A DNA stretch of 64,000 nt, taken from contig OZ254140.1 in assembly GCA_965267775.1 (NCBI GenBank), positions 186,001 through 250,000 of the forward strand, in the 5' to 3' direction. The stretch comes from Planktophila sp965267775 (GTDB lineage: Bacteria; Actinomycetota; Actinomycetes; Nanopelagicales; Nanopelagicaceae). The number at the start of each line of letters is the position of its first letter. Position 1 is the stretch's first letter. The notes under the pieces are model-generated. The model ran no database searches, was not told the origin of the DNA, and saw only the letters and a list, made by a program, of their open reading frames with translations. The position numbers and the translations under genes were made by a program. This document shows, piece by piece, positions 34,296 to 43,279 of the stretch.

Positions 34296-35018
34296 ATGAG
34301 GCCACAAATTAAGCCATCCATCTCGGGCTATGCGCTCCACGTCATGACTGCAAGTGGAGCAGCAGCTGGACTCCTCGCCCTTCAAGCGGTTATCGATAAC
34401 AATGTCCGAGGTGCTCTTCTCTGGCTTCTCGTCTGCCAGGTCCTCGATGGCCTCGATGGACCGATTGCCCGAAAGATCGATGTCGTATTTAACGCCCCAC
34501 GAGTTGATGGATATGTCCTCGACCTCATCGTTGATTATGTGACATGCGTAGTCGTGCCGGTAGCGTTGATGGTTCGACTCAATATGTTGCCAGCTGAGTT
34601 TCAGACTCTTATTGCATCAATAGTCATTCTCTTATCCGCACTCTGGTTCGCCCGAACAGATATTGAGACCGAGGATCACTGGTTTAATGGATTTCCAGCT
34701 GTCTGGAACCTCGCCGTTCCAACCTTCCTCATCTTTGATCTCTCCAAGCAACAAGTTGCTGTGGCGACCGTCTTGCTCGCTGTTTCACAATTAACAAATA
34801 TTAAGTTCCCGCACCTGGTTCGAGTACAGAAGTGGCGCAAGATCACTCTTCCATTTGGAGTTCTCTATACGCTCACACTTCTTATCTTGTCTTGGACCTA
34901 CTCAAATCAAGATGGAGTCCAGAGCTCGCTCGTTGCAGATATTGTGATGATTGCCTTCCCGCTCTATATCGGTGCAATCTCACTAATTCGAACTTTTACC
35001 GGATCCGAAGAGAGTTAG
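34296..35018 (+). CDS. pcs: Phosphatidylcholine synthase
   Basis: A 240-residue integral membrane CDP-alcohol phosphatidyltransferase with about seven or eight helices. The motif D54-G-P-I-A-R59, then G72, D76 and D80 has the 12-residue spacing of phosphatidylcholine synthases rather than the eight of PgsA. Other Pcs-like signatures are HVMTASGAAAG near the N-terminus, WFNGFPAVWNL and NIKFPHLVRVQ. Pcs joins choline directly to CDP-diacylglycerol. This would give the cell choline lipids if choline is available. TATTCT lies 10-15 bases upstream of the ATG. Its end overlaps the convergent copper ATPase gene by 23 bases. Confidence 0.82.
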   Translation: MRPQIKPSISGYALHVMTASGAAAGLLALQAVIDNNVRGALLWLLVCQVLDGLDGPIARKIDVVFNAPRVDGYVLDLIVDYVTCVVVPVALMVRLNMLPAEFQTLIASIVILLSALWFARTDIETEDHWFNGFPAVWNLAVPTFLIFDLSKQQVAVATVLLAVSQLTNIKFPHLVRVQKWRKITLPFGVLYTLTLLILSWTYSNQDGVQSSLVADIVMIAFPLYIGAISLIRTFTGSEES

Positions 35019-37344
35019 TCACAACAAATAAACTGCTCAGCGCCATCGCCGCTGCTGCATACATTGGGGTCATTAAACCCATTGCAGCAATAGGTAGGCC
35101 GATAGTGTTGTAGGCAAATGCCCATCCGAGGTTTGTGCGGATTGTGCGCAATGTTCGTCGTGAAAGATTGAGTGAATCGATAACACCCATTAATTGTGGG
35201 CGCATCAAGGTGATATCTGCCGTTGAAATAGCAGTATCTGTACCTGTTCCCATAGCGATACTGAGATCTGCTTGAGCAAGCGCTGCTGCATCATTTACGC
35301 CATCGCCGACCATCATTACCTTATGACCTGCGCTCTGGAGTTCCTTCACCTTCTCAATCTTGCCTTCAGGGGTAGCTCCAGCTACTACAAATTGAGAAGT
35401 GATACCTACCTGTGAAGCAATGAGCTCTGCAGATTCTTGGTGATCGCCAGTAAGAAGCCAGCTCTCAATTCCACGAGCACGAAGAGCAGTAATTGTTTCA
35501 GCTGCATCTACCTTCACTACGTCACCAGTTGCAAAGAGCGCGATTGCTACGCCATCGATTGCTAAGAGTGAGGTTGTATATGACGCTGCCTTTGCTGCAG
35601 TGATGGCTTCAACCAAGTGCTGATCAAGTGCGACCGCGCTATGTGAAACCGACTCGGGTGAGCCAATAATGACAACCATCGTCTTACCGAAGGCACTTAC
35701 TCGTGCAGCGACGCCGGCACCAGGGGTCTGGGTGTAATCAGAGACAGATAACTTCTCTGAAGATTGAGATGTGCAGTAATTGACGATCGCCTTTGAAACT
35801 GGATGATCATTCTGACTCTCAAGAGCCAGTGCAAGTGAGAGAACGTTCTTCTCATTGAGGACCCCCTGAAATGATGCACCAAGTACTTTCTGGGCAGAGG
35901 TTGGAATCTCGACTGAACGAACCTGCATCGCTCCATCGGTGAGGGTTCCAGTCTTATCCATGACGACTACATCGATCTCGCGGGCAGCCGATAGGACTCG
36001 AGGTTGGCGGATAACAATGCCACGAAGAGCTCCGCGCCCTGATGCCACTAGTAGCGCGACAGGAGTCGCTAATCCCAGTGCGCATGGGCAGGCAATTACA
36101 AGCACAGTGATGGCGGTCGATACTGCAACGGTAAGTGTCCTACCTTCTACGTAGTACCAGAAGAGATAAGTACCAATAGCAAGAGTTGTCACAGCAGGCA
36201 CAAATATCGCAGCAATTTTATCTGCGCTCTGCTGAATAGGAGATTTTCCAGCCTGAGCAGTGACGACCATCGCGGTTATTCGCGCCATCTCTGTATCACT
36301 ACCTACACGCGTTGCACGAACGATGATTCGACCATTGTTATTCAATGCAGATCCAATGACTCGATCACCTGGTGCAATATCAATGGGAAGTGATTCGCCT
36401 GTAATAAGTGAGTTATCGACAGTCGTAAGACCCGAGATAACAATGCCATCTGTTGCAATGCGAGTACCTGGCTTTACGACAAACTCATCGCCTACCTTGA
36501 GATGCGAGATTGGGATGACGACTTCGCTACCACTTCTTAATACTGTCACCTCTTTCTCGCCTAATGCGAGCAGGGTTGAGAGCGCGCTACTTGCACTTCT
36601 CTTTGCGCGAGATTCAAGGTAACGACCAAGAATTACGAAGAGAAGAACACCAGCTGCAACCTCTGTGTAAAGATCGCCCTTACCGGTACATGTTGCATAG
36701 AGGGACCATGAATATGCAGAGAGTGAACCGAGTGAGATAAGCGAATCCATCGTTGGGTGGAAGAAGTTTCGAATTGCTGCGCGATGAATTGGGAAGGCGA
36801 CAATAAAAATTAATGGAGTTGTCAGAGCAAGCGCTAGCCATGAAGCGAAGTGGTGATCAGAGTTTGGCGGAAGCGGCCAGCCATTGGAGATGAAGATATT
36901 GAATAGCCAGTCGCCGACTGATTCATGCCAAGACATCACCATCGAGATTGCGATTGTTGGGATGGCGAAAATGGTTGCGAAGAAGAGAGCTTTCGCGGCA
37001 CCTTTCCGGTGAAGTGCTGGGTCGCGACGATCTTCAAGAAGTGAAGCGCTATATCCAGCGGCTTTCACCGCCTTAATAATCACCTCTGCTTTGACTTCAG
37101 CAGGTGCCACAATATGAACTGTTTCAGATGCGAAGTTCACAGAAGCGCTTACACCCGGGATTGAGTTAAGGCTGCGTTCAACCGAATTAACGCAGGCGCT
37201 ACAAGTCATTCCACTTACTGCAAATGTCTGCGGCACCATCGTTGCCTTCGTGAGGTCAATTCCTGCTAGATCCGCAATATTTTTCTCATCTCGCTCATTT
37301 CGAGGAGTCTTGTGATGCATCAGATCAATCTTGATATCTTCCAC
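34996..37344 (-). CDS. copA: Copper-transporting P1B-type ATPase
   Basis: A 782-residue heavy-metal ATPase. The N-terminal HMA domain has SGMTCSACVNSVE (C48, C51). Eight membrane helices follow, with the CPC ion site in VIACPCALGLAT, then MDKTGTLTDG (phosphorylated Asp), the HP motif in NDHPVSK and MVGDGVNDAAAL. The CPC motif indicates monovalent copper export. The start is GTG at 37344, seven bases after the hisN stop; an ATG at 37320 is an alternative. Part of a minus-strand run aroA-rsgA-hisN-copA. Confidence 0.93.
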   Translation of the reverse strand: MEDIKIDLMHHKTPRNERDEKNIADLAGIDLTKATMVPQTFAVSGMTCSACVNSVERSLNSIPGVSASVNFASETVHIVAPAEVKAEVIIKAVKAAGYSASLLEDRRDPALHRKGAAKALFFATIFAIPTIAISMVMSWHESVGDWLFNIFISNGWPLPPNSDHHFASWLALALTTPLIFIVAFPIHRAAIRNFFHPTMDSLISLGSLSAYSWSLYATCTGKGDLYTEVAAGVLLFVILGRYLESRAKRSASSALSTLLALGEKEVTVLRSGSEVVIPISHLKVGDEFVVKPGTRIATDGIVISGLTTVDNSLITGESLPIDIAPGDRVIGSALNNNGRIIVRATRVGSDTEMARITAMVVTAQAGKSPIQQSADKIAAIFVPAVTTLAIGTYLFWYYVEGRTLTVAVSTAITVLVIACPCALGLATPVALLVASGRGALRGIVIRQPRVLSAAREIDVVVMDKTGTLTDGAMQVRSVEIPTSAQKVLGASFQGVLNEKNVLSLALALESQNDHPVSKAIVNYCTSQSSEKLSVSDYTQTPGAGVAARVSAFGKTMVVIIGSPESVSHSAVALDQHLVEAITAAKAASYTTSLLAIDGVAIALFATGDVVKVDAAETITALRARGIESWLLTGDHQESAELIASQVGITSQFVVAGATPEGKIEKVKELQSAGHKVMMVGDGVNDAAALAQADLSIAMGTGTDTAISTADITLMRPQLMGVIDSLNLSRRTLRTIRTNLGWAFAYNTIGLPIAAMGLMTPMYAAAAMALSSLFVVTNSLRIR

Positions 37345-37351
37345 GAGGAAT

Positions 37352-38167
37352 CTACTTTCTCAATGACTCGATAATGAAACTATGGAGCGCTGCATTTGCA
37401 GAAACGCCATTGCCCCCATGAGGGCCAGGTGTTCCATCTGTATTTGAGAAGATGCCACCAGCCTCGGTAACAATAAGATCGAGCGCTGCCATATCCCAGA
37501 GAGCAAGGATCGGTTCAACTGCCGCCTCAAGGGCACCTTCAGCTACCAACATATGTGACCAGAAATCGCCATATCCTCGTGTGCGCCAAGCCTTCGATAG
37601 TAAGTTCTGGAATGGCTCGAGCATCTCGCCCCATCCCGCAAAATCAGAGTATGAGATTGATGCATCTTCAATCTTTGAAACTCCAGAGACATGGATGCGC
37701 TTAGTTGTCTCGTGATTGATGGTGACAAATGCGCCTCCACCAAGATGAGCCGACCAACGGCGGAATAGTGCAGGGGCGCTCACAACGCTGACGACAGTGC
37801 GTTGTTTTCCATCTGGAGTGCGTTCAACAAGTGCAATAAGCGTCGCCCAGGTAGGAACGCCACGCAAAAAATTCTTTGTGCCATCGATAGGGTCGATTAC
37901 CCAGTAGCGATTCTTCTCGACGCCCTCATTGCCAAACTCTTCGCCGACGATTCCATCGTTAGGGCGATGAGCGTGGAGAAGTGCACGAATCGCTTCTTCA
38001 GAAGATTTATCTGCATCGGTGACCGGGGTGTTATCTGGCTTTGTTGTAACTGCAAGATCGATTGCTTGATAACGCTTGAGGGTAATTGAATCTGCAGCAT
38101 CTGCCAATCGATGGGCAAGGGTGAGGTCTTCACCGTGCGAAAAGTGGCCCTCTGGGTTACTGCTCAT
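37352..38167 (-). CDS. hisN: Histidinol-phosphatase, inositol-monophosphatase family
   Basis: A 271-residue Mg-dependent phosphatase. Metal-binding motifs: GEEFGNEG (about 74-81), WVIDPIDGTKNFLRG (about 88-102) and WDMAALDLIVTEAGG (about 220-234). In actinobacteria this subfamily (HisN) makes histidinol from histidinol phosphate; location beside rsgA is typical. Some members act on inositol phosphates or PAP instead, so the histidine role is the best but not the only reading. Overlaps rsgA by 11 bases. Confidence 0.87.
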   Translation of the reverse strand: MSSNPEGHFSHGEDLTLAHRLADAADSITLKRYQAIDLAVTTKPDNTPVTDADKSSEEAIRALLHAHRPNDGIVGEEFGNEGVEKNRYWVIDPIDGTKNFLRGVPTWATLIALVERTPDGKQRTVVSVVSAPALFRRWSAHLGGGAFVTINHETTKRIHVSGVSKIEDASISYSDFAGWGEMLEPFQNLLSKAWRTRGYGDFWSHMLVAEGALEAAVEPILALWDMAALDLIVTEAGGIFSNTDGTPGPHGGNGVSANAALHSFIIESLRK

Positions 38168-39188
38168 GAGGTAAGTCTACGTAACTCTTTGCATCTAAGA
38201 GCGAACGTAAACTTTCCAGACGTAACTTTCTCTCTTCGGCATGCTCAGGAACCTCGTTCACCCATTGGTTGAGTGCGCATCCATCTTCAGCATGTGAGCA
38301 ATGAGACATACAGGTCGCTGCGACCTCTGCAAGATCTGGGAAGGCTTCAACGATTTCGCGAGGATCGCGATGAGCAAGACCAAAGGCTCGAATTCCAGGT
38401 GTATCGATAATCCAACCACCTGCAGGAAGCTGCAGAGCAACTGCGCTCGATGAAGTATGTCGCCCTCTTCCGGTGACATCGTTGACATCGCCAGTCATGC
38501 GATCGGCCTCAGGGACCAAGTCATTGATCAGAGTTGATTTACCAACGCCTGAGTGACCCACCAATACCGAAACTTTTCCATTGAGGCGCGCAGCAATCTC
38601 TGCAACTTGAGCCGGACGCTCTGCAATCTTTGAAGAGGTTGTCATGATCTCAACGCCGAGCGCTGCGTACTTCTCCATAAAATCAGGGATCGGCGCAACA
38701 TCGATCTTAGTTACAACAATAATTGGATGAATCTTCTCAATGAATGCACTGACCAAGAATCTATCGATGAGGCCTCTACGAGGCTCTGGGTTTGCAGATG
38801 CGACAACAATGATGAGTTGATTAATATTGGCAACGATGGTGCGTTCGAGCTTTGCTGCATCATCGACGGTTCTACTTAAAGAGTTCGTTCGATCATTGAC
38901 CTTTACGATGCGAGCAAGAGTTCCTTCTGTGCCAGATGTATCTCCGACAATCTCAACTGAATCGCCGACAACAACTGACTTTGGTCCAAGCTCACGCGCT
39001 TTCATCGCAACAACGAGCTGTCCCTCTTCAGGCCCATCTTGAAGTACGCATCCACTGCGTCCGCGATCAACCGAAACTACAAGTGCAGTATGTGAATCAC
39101 TATGAGAGGGGCGATCTTTACTTCGGCGACGTGTTGTTCGAGATGGGCGGATGCGCACATCTGATTCATCGTATTCGCGAGGCGTCAT
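38157..39188 (-). CDS. rsgA: Ribosome small-subunit GTPase RsgA
   Basis: A 343-residue circularly permuted GTPase that matures the 30S subunit. An OB-fold N-terminal half is followed by VVTKIDVAP (G4 before G1), GHSGVGKSTLIND (G1) and DTPGIRAFG (G3). The zinc finger is CMSHCSHAEDGC with an Ala/Leu tail, near residue 300. The N-terminus has an extra basic stretch (RPSRTTRRRSKDR) that may bind rRNA. Second gene of the aroA-rsgA-hisN-copA run. Confidence 0.95.
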   Translation of the reverse strand: MTPREYDESDVRIRPSRTTRRRSKDRPSHSDSHTALVVSVDRGRSGCVLQDGPEEGQLVVAMKARELGPKSVVVGDSVEIVGDTSGTEGTLARIVKVNDRTNSLSRTVDDAAKLERTIVANINQLIIVVASANPEPRRGLIDRFLVSAFIEKIHPIIVVTKIDVAPIPDFMEKYAALGVEIMTTSSKIAERPAQVAEIAARLNGKVSVLVGHSGVGKSTLINDLVPEADRMTGDVNDVTGRGRHTSSSAVALQLPAGGWIIDTPGIRAFGLAHRDPREIVEAFPDLAEVAATCMSHCSHAEDGCALNQWVNEVPEHAEERKLRLESLRSLLDAKSYVDLPHEQ

Positions 39189-39202
39189 GCAGTTTTACCC
39201 AT

Positions 39203-40495
39203 TTATTGGAGCAGGCTCTTCCAGAGTCCAGGGAAATCAGTAAGAGTCTTTCGTGTGGTTGCAATATTTTCGACCTCGATACCTTCGACAACAAGGCCAA
39301 TAACAGCGCCAGCCGTTGCTAATCGGTGATCTTCATAGGTGTGAAATACACCAGCGTGAAGCGGCTTCGGAGTGATGTGAAGAGCAGTCTCTTCTTCAGT
39401 TACATCTCCACCGATTGAATTGATCTCACGAGTAAGGGCTGCGAGACGATCTGTCTCATGAAGACGAAGGTGGCCAATACCGCGTAGATGTGAGGGAGAG
39501 TCAGCTAGTGCTGCGAGTGCTGCAATTGAAGGCGTTAGCTCGCCGACATCATGGAGATCGATATCGATTCCATGAATTGAAGCTCCACCTGTGACCTTAA
39601 GGCCTGCATCTGTAAATTCGACCGTCGACCCCATCGCTGTGAAGATATCTCGAAGTTGATCACCAGGCTGAGTTGTCTTCTTTGGCCAATCTGAAATCGT
39701 GATTGAACCACCGCAAACCATTGCCAGTGAAATAAATGGTGCAGCATTAGAGAGATCCGGTTCGATCACAAGATCAACCCCATTGAGCTCACCTGGTTCA
39801 ACGCGCCATGTCTGAGCAACCTCATCGACTGTGACAGTTGCACCGAAGTCACGGAGCATCTGCACCGTCATTTCAATATGCGGCATTGATGGAAGCGTTT
39901 CACCTGAATGCTTGACCGTAATTCCGTTGGTCATACTTGGACCGACTAAGAGAAGAGCTGATAAGAATTGGCTCGATGCGCTTGCATCAATGGTGAGTGA
40001 TCCACCAGGTATTGCTCCTCGTGATTTCAACACCATCGGCAGTGAGTAACGACCTTCGTGCTCAATTTCGATTCCAAGATCTTCAAGAGCTTTAATCACA
40101 GGGCCAAGGGGGCGTTCGTAGCTGCGTGCATCGCCATCAAATGAGATATCACCATCGGCGAGGGCGGCAAGTGGAGGCAAGAAACGCATCACCGTTCCAG
40201 CATTTCCAACATCAACCTTTGCCGGGCCTCGTAGCGCTGAAGGTGTAATGACCCAATATTCGCCGGTGGAATCTGACTTACTTTCGATGCCCACGCCCAT
40301 TGCGACGAGACCAGCTGACATCAACTCGGAATCGCGAGAGACGAGTGGCTTTCGGATAATAGAAGGTGACTTTGCCTGCGCCGCGAGAATCAACGCGCGA
40401 TTGGTTACAGATTTAGAACCAGGAATTGTGACGATTGCATCGACCGACTTGGTTCCGCGATAAGGCGCGGGCCATAGCGGATGCGAAGAATTCAT
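39203..40495 (-). CDS. aroA: EPSP synthase (3-phosphoshikimate 1-carboxyvinyltransferase)
   Basis: A 430-residue enzyme of the shikimate pathway that makes EPSP from shikimate 3-phosphate and PEP. The substrate loop is IPGSKSVTNRALILAA (about 24-39), GNAGTVMRFLPPLAAL follows (about 97-112), with DASASSQFLSALLL and the C-terminal HETDRLAALTREI. TACGAT ends six bases before the ATG on the minus strand, so the mRNA of the aroA operon is probably leaderless. Confidence 0.96.
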   Translation of the reverse strand: MNSSHPLWPAPYRGTKSVDAIVTIPGSKSVTNRALILAAQAKSPSIIRKPLVSRDSELMSAGLVAMGVGIESKSDSTGEYWVITPSALRGPAKVDVGNAGTVMRFLPPLAALADGDISFDGDARSYERPLGPVIKALEDLGIEIEHEGRYSLPMVLKSRGAIPGGSLTIDASASSQFLSALLLVGPSMTNGITVKHSGETLPSMPHIEMTVQMLRDFGATVTVDEVAQTWRVEPGELNGVDLVIEPDLSNAAPFISLAMVCGGSITISDWPKKTTQPGDQLRDIFTAMGSTVEFTDAGLKVTGGASIHGIDIDLHDVGELTPSIAALAALADSPSHLRGIGHLRLHETDRLAALTREINSIGGDVTEEETALHITPKPLHAGVFHTYEDHRLATAGAVIGLVVEGIEVENIATTRKTLTDFPGLWKSLLQ

Positions 40496-40525
40496 AGGTC
40501 AATCGTACCCCGTTACAATTTCGAT
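40496..40525. promoter_or_regulatory. Divergent leaderless promoters, aroA / SRAP
   Basis: 30 bp between start codons. TACAAT (40514-40519) ends six bases before the plus-strand ATG at 40526, and TACGAT (minus strand, 40502-40507) six bases before the aroA ATG. Confidence 0.65.
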
Positions 40526-41257
40526 ATGTGCGGGCGTTATGCGATGGCTCAGAGCCAAGAAGAGATTGTCGCCTTCTTCAACCTCGTCGAAAATGACTCC
40601 AATCCAACGCTGCCTCTCAATTGGAACGTAGCCCCTACCAATGAGATTTATATCGTCAAAGATCGCGATCGTGAAAGCCACCTGCGAGTTCTCGATACGG
40701 CATCGTGGGGATTAATCGCGCCATGGCAGAAGAACTTTGCCGATGCGCGTACTGGTCAATCCCATGCAATCAATGCGCGAAGTGAATCGATTCATGAGAA
40801 GCCAACATTTCGCGATGCATTTCGAACTTCACGTTGTTTAATTCCCGTAACTGGCTATTACGAATGGGCGACCTCTCTCGGAAAATATCCGCCGAAGCAA
40901 CCCTTCTACATCACCAGTGAGAACGGATCACCACTTTCGGTTGCTGGCATCTGGAGCAGTTGGCGAAGTGAGAGCGGTGAAGAGATTCAGAGCGCATCAA
41001 TTATTACTCGCGAAGCGGTGGGAGAGTTAGCGACAATCCATAGTCGGATGCCGGTCTTTATGCCGCGTGATCGTTGGCAAGAGTGGCTTGACCCGACCAA
41101 TCGCGAGATTACCCATCTTCAAAGTTTGATGGCCAACGATGAGCCCGCTGCAGGTTTGATTACCCGACCTGTTTCGCCACGGGTAAATCTGGTTGCCAAT
41201 AATGGCCCCGGAATCATTGAAGAGATTGAACTCGGAGAGCCCGAAACACTCTTCTAG
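40526..41257 (+). CDS. SRAP-domain protein (YedK/HMCES-like abasic-site shield)
   Basis: A 243-residue SRAP protein. The start is fixed by biology: after Met removal C2 (MCGRYAM) becomes the N-terminal cysteine that forms a thiazolidine crosslink with abasic sites in single-stranded DNA. An upstream in-frame ATG would bury it. Other motifs: NWNVAPTNE, INARSESIHEKPTFRDAF, RCLIPVTGYYEW (active-site Glu) and HSRMPVFM (His). A TACAAT box six bases upstream confirms the start. Protects stalled forks from abasic-site breakage. Confidence 0.93.
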   Translation: MCGRYAMAQSQEEIVAFFNLVENDSNPTLPLNWNVAPTNEIYIVKDRDRESHLRVLDTASWGLIAPWQKNFADARTGQSHAINARSESIHEKPTFRDAFRTSRCLIPVTGYYEWATSLGKYPPKQPFYITSENGSPLSVAGIWSSWRSESGEEIQSASIITREAVGELATIHSRMPVFMPRDRWQEWLDPTNREITHLQSLMANDEPAAGLITRPVSPRVNLVANNGPGIIEEIELGEPETLF

Positions 41258-41320
41258 TTCAGAGAATTCGTAGCACTTCTTAAGGTGATAACCGACCCTT
41301 CTCGGGTTAGGATGATTGCA

Positions 41321-42004
41321 ATGACATCGAAGGATTTAGTTCTAGAGAGCGCGGCCGATCGCACCATTCGGTTCGAGCGCGATGCTCTTGCCTTCACGGA
41401 TCAGCTTTACTCAGCCGCTCTTCGCTATACAAAGAATCCAGAAGATGCTCGCGATTTAGTTCAAGATACTTATCTCAAGGCATTTACCTCCTTTCATCAA
41501 TTTGAAGAGGGTACAAACCTGCGCGCTTGGCTCTATCGCGTCCTGACAACAACTTTTATCAATACATACCGCAAAGATCAGCGTCGCCCACAAGTTGCGC
41601 AGGCAGAGCTTGAAGATTGGCAACTTGCTCAGGCTCAATCACACACAAGCGATCTCGGTAAATCTGCAGAGGCAGAGGCGTTAGAGAATCTTCCGGATAG
41701 CGATATCAAGCGAGCACTTCAAGAGATTCCAGAAGAGTTCCGCATGGTGGTCTACCTTGCAGATGTCGAAGGTTTTTCTTATAAAGAGATTGCAGAGATT
41801 GTTGGAGTTCCTGGCGGCACCGTGATGTCACGACTTCACCGTGGTCGCAAGCAGTTGCGCGAGAAGTTAGCGGATTACGCCAAAGAGCTCGGTTATTCAG
41901 TGGCGACTTCGAAGAAGGCGGTATCTGCAGCAAAGAAGCTAGCTGCAACCGATGCGCTGGCCGAAGATGCCCTTGAGAGTGAAGGCGGGGTGATTGAAGA
42001 ATGA
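41321..42004 (+). CDS. sigH: ECF sigma factor, SigH/SigR type
   Basis: A group 4 sigma factor of 227 residues. Region 2 has ALRYTKNPEDARDLVQDTYL and RAWLYRVLTTTFINTYRK; region 4 has FRMVVYLADVEGFSYKEIAE and GTVMSRLHRGRKQL. The C-terminal tail after 180 is extended and acidic. Start placed at ATG 41321 because TAGGAT ends seven bases before it. Adjacent anti-sigma with HxxxCxxC motif and MshA-style thiol context point to the oxidative/disulfide stress sigma. No GGAAY...GTT autoregulation motif was seen. Confidence 0.88.
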   Translation: MTSKDLVLESAADRTIRFERDALAFTDQLYSAALRYTKNPEDARDLVQDTYLKAFTSFHQFEEGTNLRAWLYRVLTTTFINTYRKDQRRPQVAQAELEDWQLAQAQSHTSDLGKSAEAEALENLPDSDIKRALQEIPEEFRMVVYLADVEGFSYKEIAEIVGVPGGTVMSRLHRGRKQLREKLADYAKELGYSVATSKKAVSAAKKLAATDALAEDALESEGGVIEE

Positions 42005-42402
42005 GTTATATCGAAATTCAATGTGGCGATGTTCTCTCATCGGTCATTTTTATTATCGAAGGTGAGCTAGAACAGCTTCCTCAGCGTTCTGCAATCGAAG
42101 AGCACATCAGCACATGTCTTCCGTGTACAACAGAGATTGCTCACGAACGAGCAATGCACGACTTATTGCAAGAGACGCTACGTCGTACATGTAATGAGCG
42201 CGCCCCAGAAGATCTACATGAGGCTATCCACCGCCAACTTCGCGCACAGATGGCAGGAGCTACTGAAGTATTTACACAATTCAGCATGACTGAGATCTCC
42301 ATTGAAATTGATGAGTTTGGCAATATCGAGCACCGCGAGATTCAGATTGAGCAGACCCATATTCAGCACTTTATTGATCAGGACCCCGATGAAACCCGTT
42401 GA
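42001..42402 (+). CDS. rshA: Zinc-binding anti-sigma factor, RshA/RsrA type
   Basis: A 133-residue protein with the redox-sensitive zinc motif H35-x3-C39-x2-C42 (EEHISTCLPCTTE) and an upstream C8, as in RsrA/RshA. When thiols are oxidised it lets go of the sigma factor. Helical body followed by a C-terminal part with alternating Glu and Ile (TEISIEIDEFGNIEHREIQI) that is longer than usual. ATGA overlap with sigH ensures paired synthesis; it overlaps the thioesterase gene by 14 bases. Confidence 0.87.
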   Translation: MSYIEIQCGDVLSSVIFIIEGELEQLPQRSAIEEHISTCLPCTTEIAHERAMHDLLQETLRRTCNERAPEDLHEAIHRQLRAQMAGATEVFTQFSMTEISIEIDEFGNIEHREIQIEQTHIQHFIDQDPDETR

Positions 42403-42796
42403 TGAAGTCTTGGGGGCGGTTGGATTCTCTGTAATGACAGTTCGCCCAGGCGATACAGCGCTTGCGATGGGACTCTCCGAGCTACCGGTGGTTGCTGCCT
42501 CACATCTATTGCATGCGATGGAATCTGCAACGATTGCAGCGCTGAGCGAACATCTCGACAATGGTGAGACGACTTTTCTACTATCGACAACAATCGAACT
42601 CTTGGCATCTGCTCAGGTCGGTGATGAACTGCGCGCAAATGCTCGTTGTAGCTCTATTGATGGTCGCGAATTAACTTTCCTGTGCGAGATCTATCAAGGT
42701 GATCGTCATATTGCACAGGCTGAGATAAAAAGAGCGACAGTGGAGCGAGTAACTTTCCTCGCACGCACTGCCGCTGAAGAGCTCTTAAGAAACTAG
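42389..42796 (+). CDS. FlK-like hotdog thioesterase
   Basis: A 135-residue single hotdog domain with no signal peptide. PVVAASHLLHAMESATIAAL and GETTFLLSTTIELLASAQVGDEL match the fluoroacetyl-CoA thioesterase-like group, which hydrolyses short acyl-CoAs. The start MKPVDEVLG at 42389 overlaps the anti-sigma stop by 14 bases; a longer frame upstream is not supported by similarity. Substrate unknown. Being in the sigma operon suggests a stress-related role. Confidence 0.72.
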   Translation: MKPVDEVLGAVGFSVMTVRPGDTALAMGLSELPVVAASHLLHAMESATIAALSEHLDNGETTFLLSTTIELLASAQVGDELRANARCSSIDGRELTFLCEIYQGDRHIAQAEIKRATVERVTFLARTAAEELLRN

Positions 42797-42829
42797 CTCT
42801 AATCTTTTCCTATTAAACGAGAGAGGCGA

Positions 42830-43240
42830 TTACGCCTTCTTTGTCTCCCAGAAGATTGCTGCAATCTCATCGATCTTTGCGATCAATGAATCTGCAACTG
42901 CAACATCCTGTGTGCCCTTTGTTCCAGCAGCGCCAGCAAGCTTTGTTGCCTCATTGAAGAGTGTGTGAAGCTGTGGGTACTTCTCGAAGTGAGGAGCCTT
43001 GAAGTAATCAGTCCAGAGAACCCAGAGATGATCCTTGACTGCATGTGAACGCTCTTCCTTGATTGCAACAGAACGTGAACGGAAATCAACATCTGTATTA
43101 GCTGCGTACTTCTCCATGCATGCCTTAACAGAGAGCGCTTCGATGCGAGCCTGTGCTGGGTCATAGACGCCGCATGGGAGATCGCAGTGAGCGAGGACAG
43201 TTGTCTTTGGTGCCAAGATTGTTGTTAGTAGGTTTCTCAT
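42830..43240 (-). CDS. sodN: Nickel superoxide dismutase (precursor)
   Basis: A 136-residue NiSOD precursor. A 17-residue propeptide ends at A17, and the mature N-terminus is H18-C19-D-L-P-C23, the nickel hook in which the terminal amine, His1, Cys2 and Cys6 bind Ni. The rest is the four-helix bundle. It destroys superoxide in the cytosol. TAATCT ends seven bases before the ATG. Divergent from its maturation peptidase sodX with 39 bp between. No iron or manganese SOD is seen in the window. Confidence 0.96.
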   Translation of the reverse strand: MRNLLTTILAPKTTVLAHCDLPCGVYDPAQARIEALSVKACMEKYAANTDVDFRSRSVAIKEERSHAVKDHLWVLWTDYFKAPHFEKYPQLHTLFNEATKLAGAAGTKGTQDVAVADSLIAKIDEIAAIFWETKKA

Positions 43241-43279
43241 GGTTCAAAGATTAGTCGAGCCATGCCTAGACTGCACCTT
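43241..43279. promoter_or_regulatory. Divergent leaderless promoters, sodN / sodX
   Basis: TAATCT (minus strand, 43248-43253) and TAGACT (43267-43272) each end seven bases before a start codon. No palindromic Nur-like operator was seen in the 39 bp. Confidence 0.6.

Noticed and set aside
41285..41320. SigH-dependent autoregulated promoter (GGAAY-N16-19-GTT)
   Set aside because: GTT is present near 41306 but no GGAAY element lies at the needed distance; a TAGGAT box explains the start instead.
43262..43279. ATG at 43262 as the sodX start
   Set aside because: It lies before the TAGACT box whose position predicts a start at 43280, and adds six residues not typical of the family.
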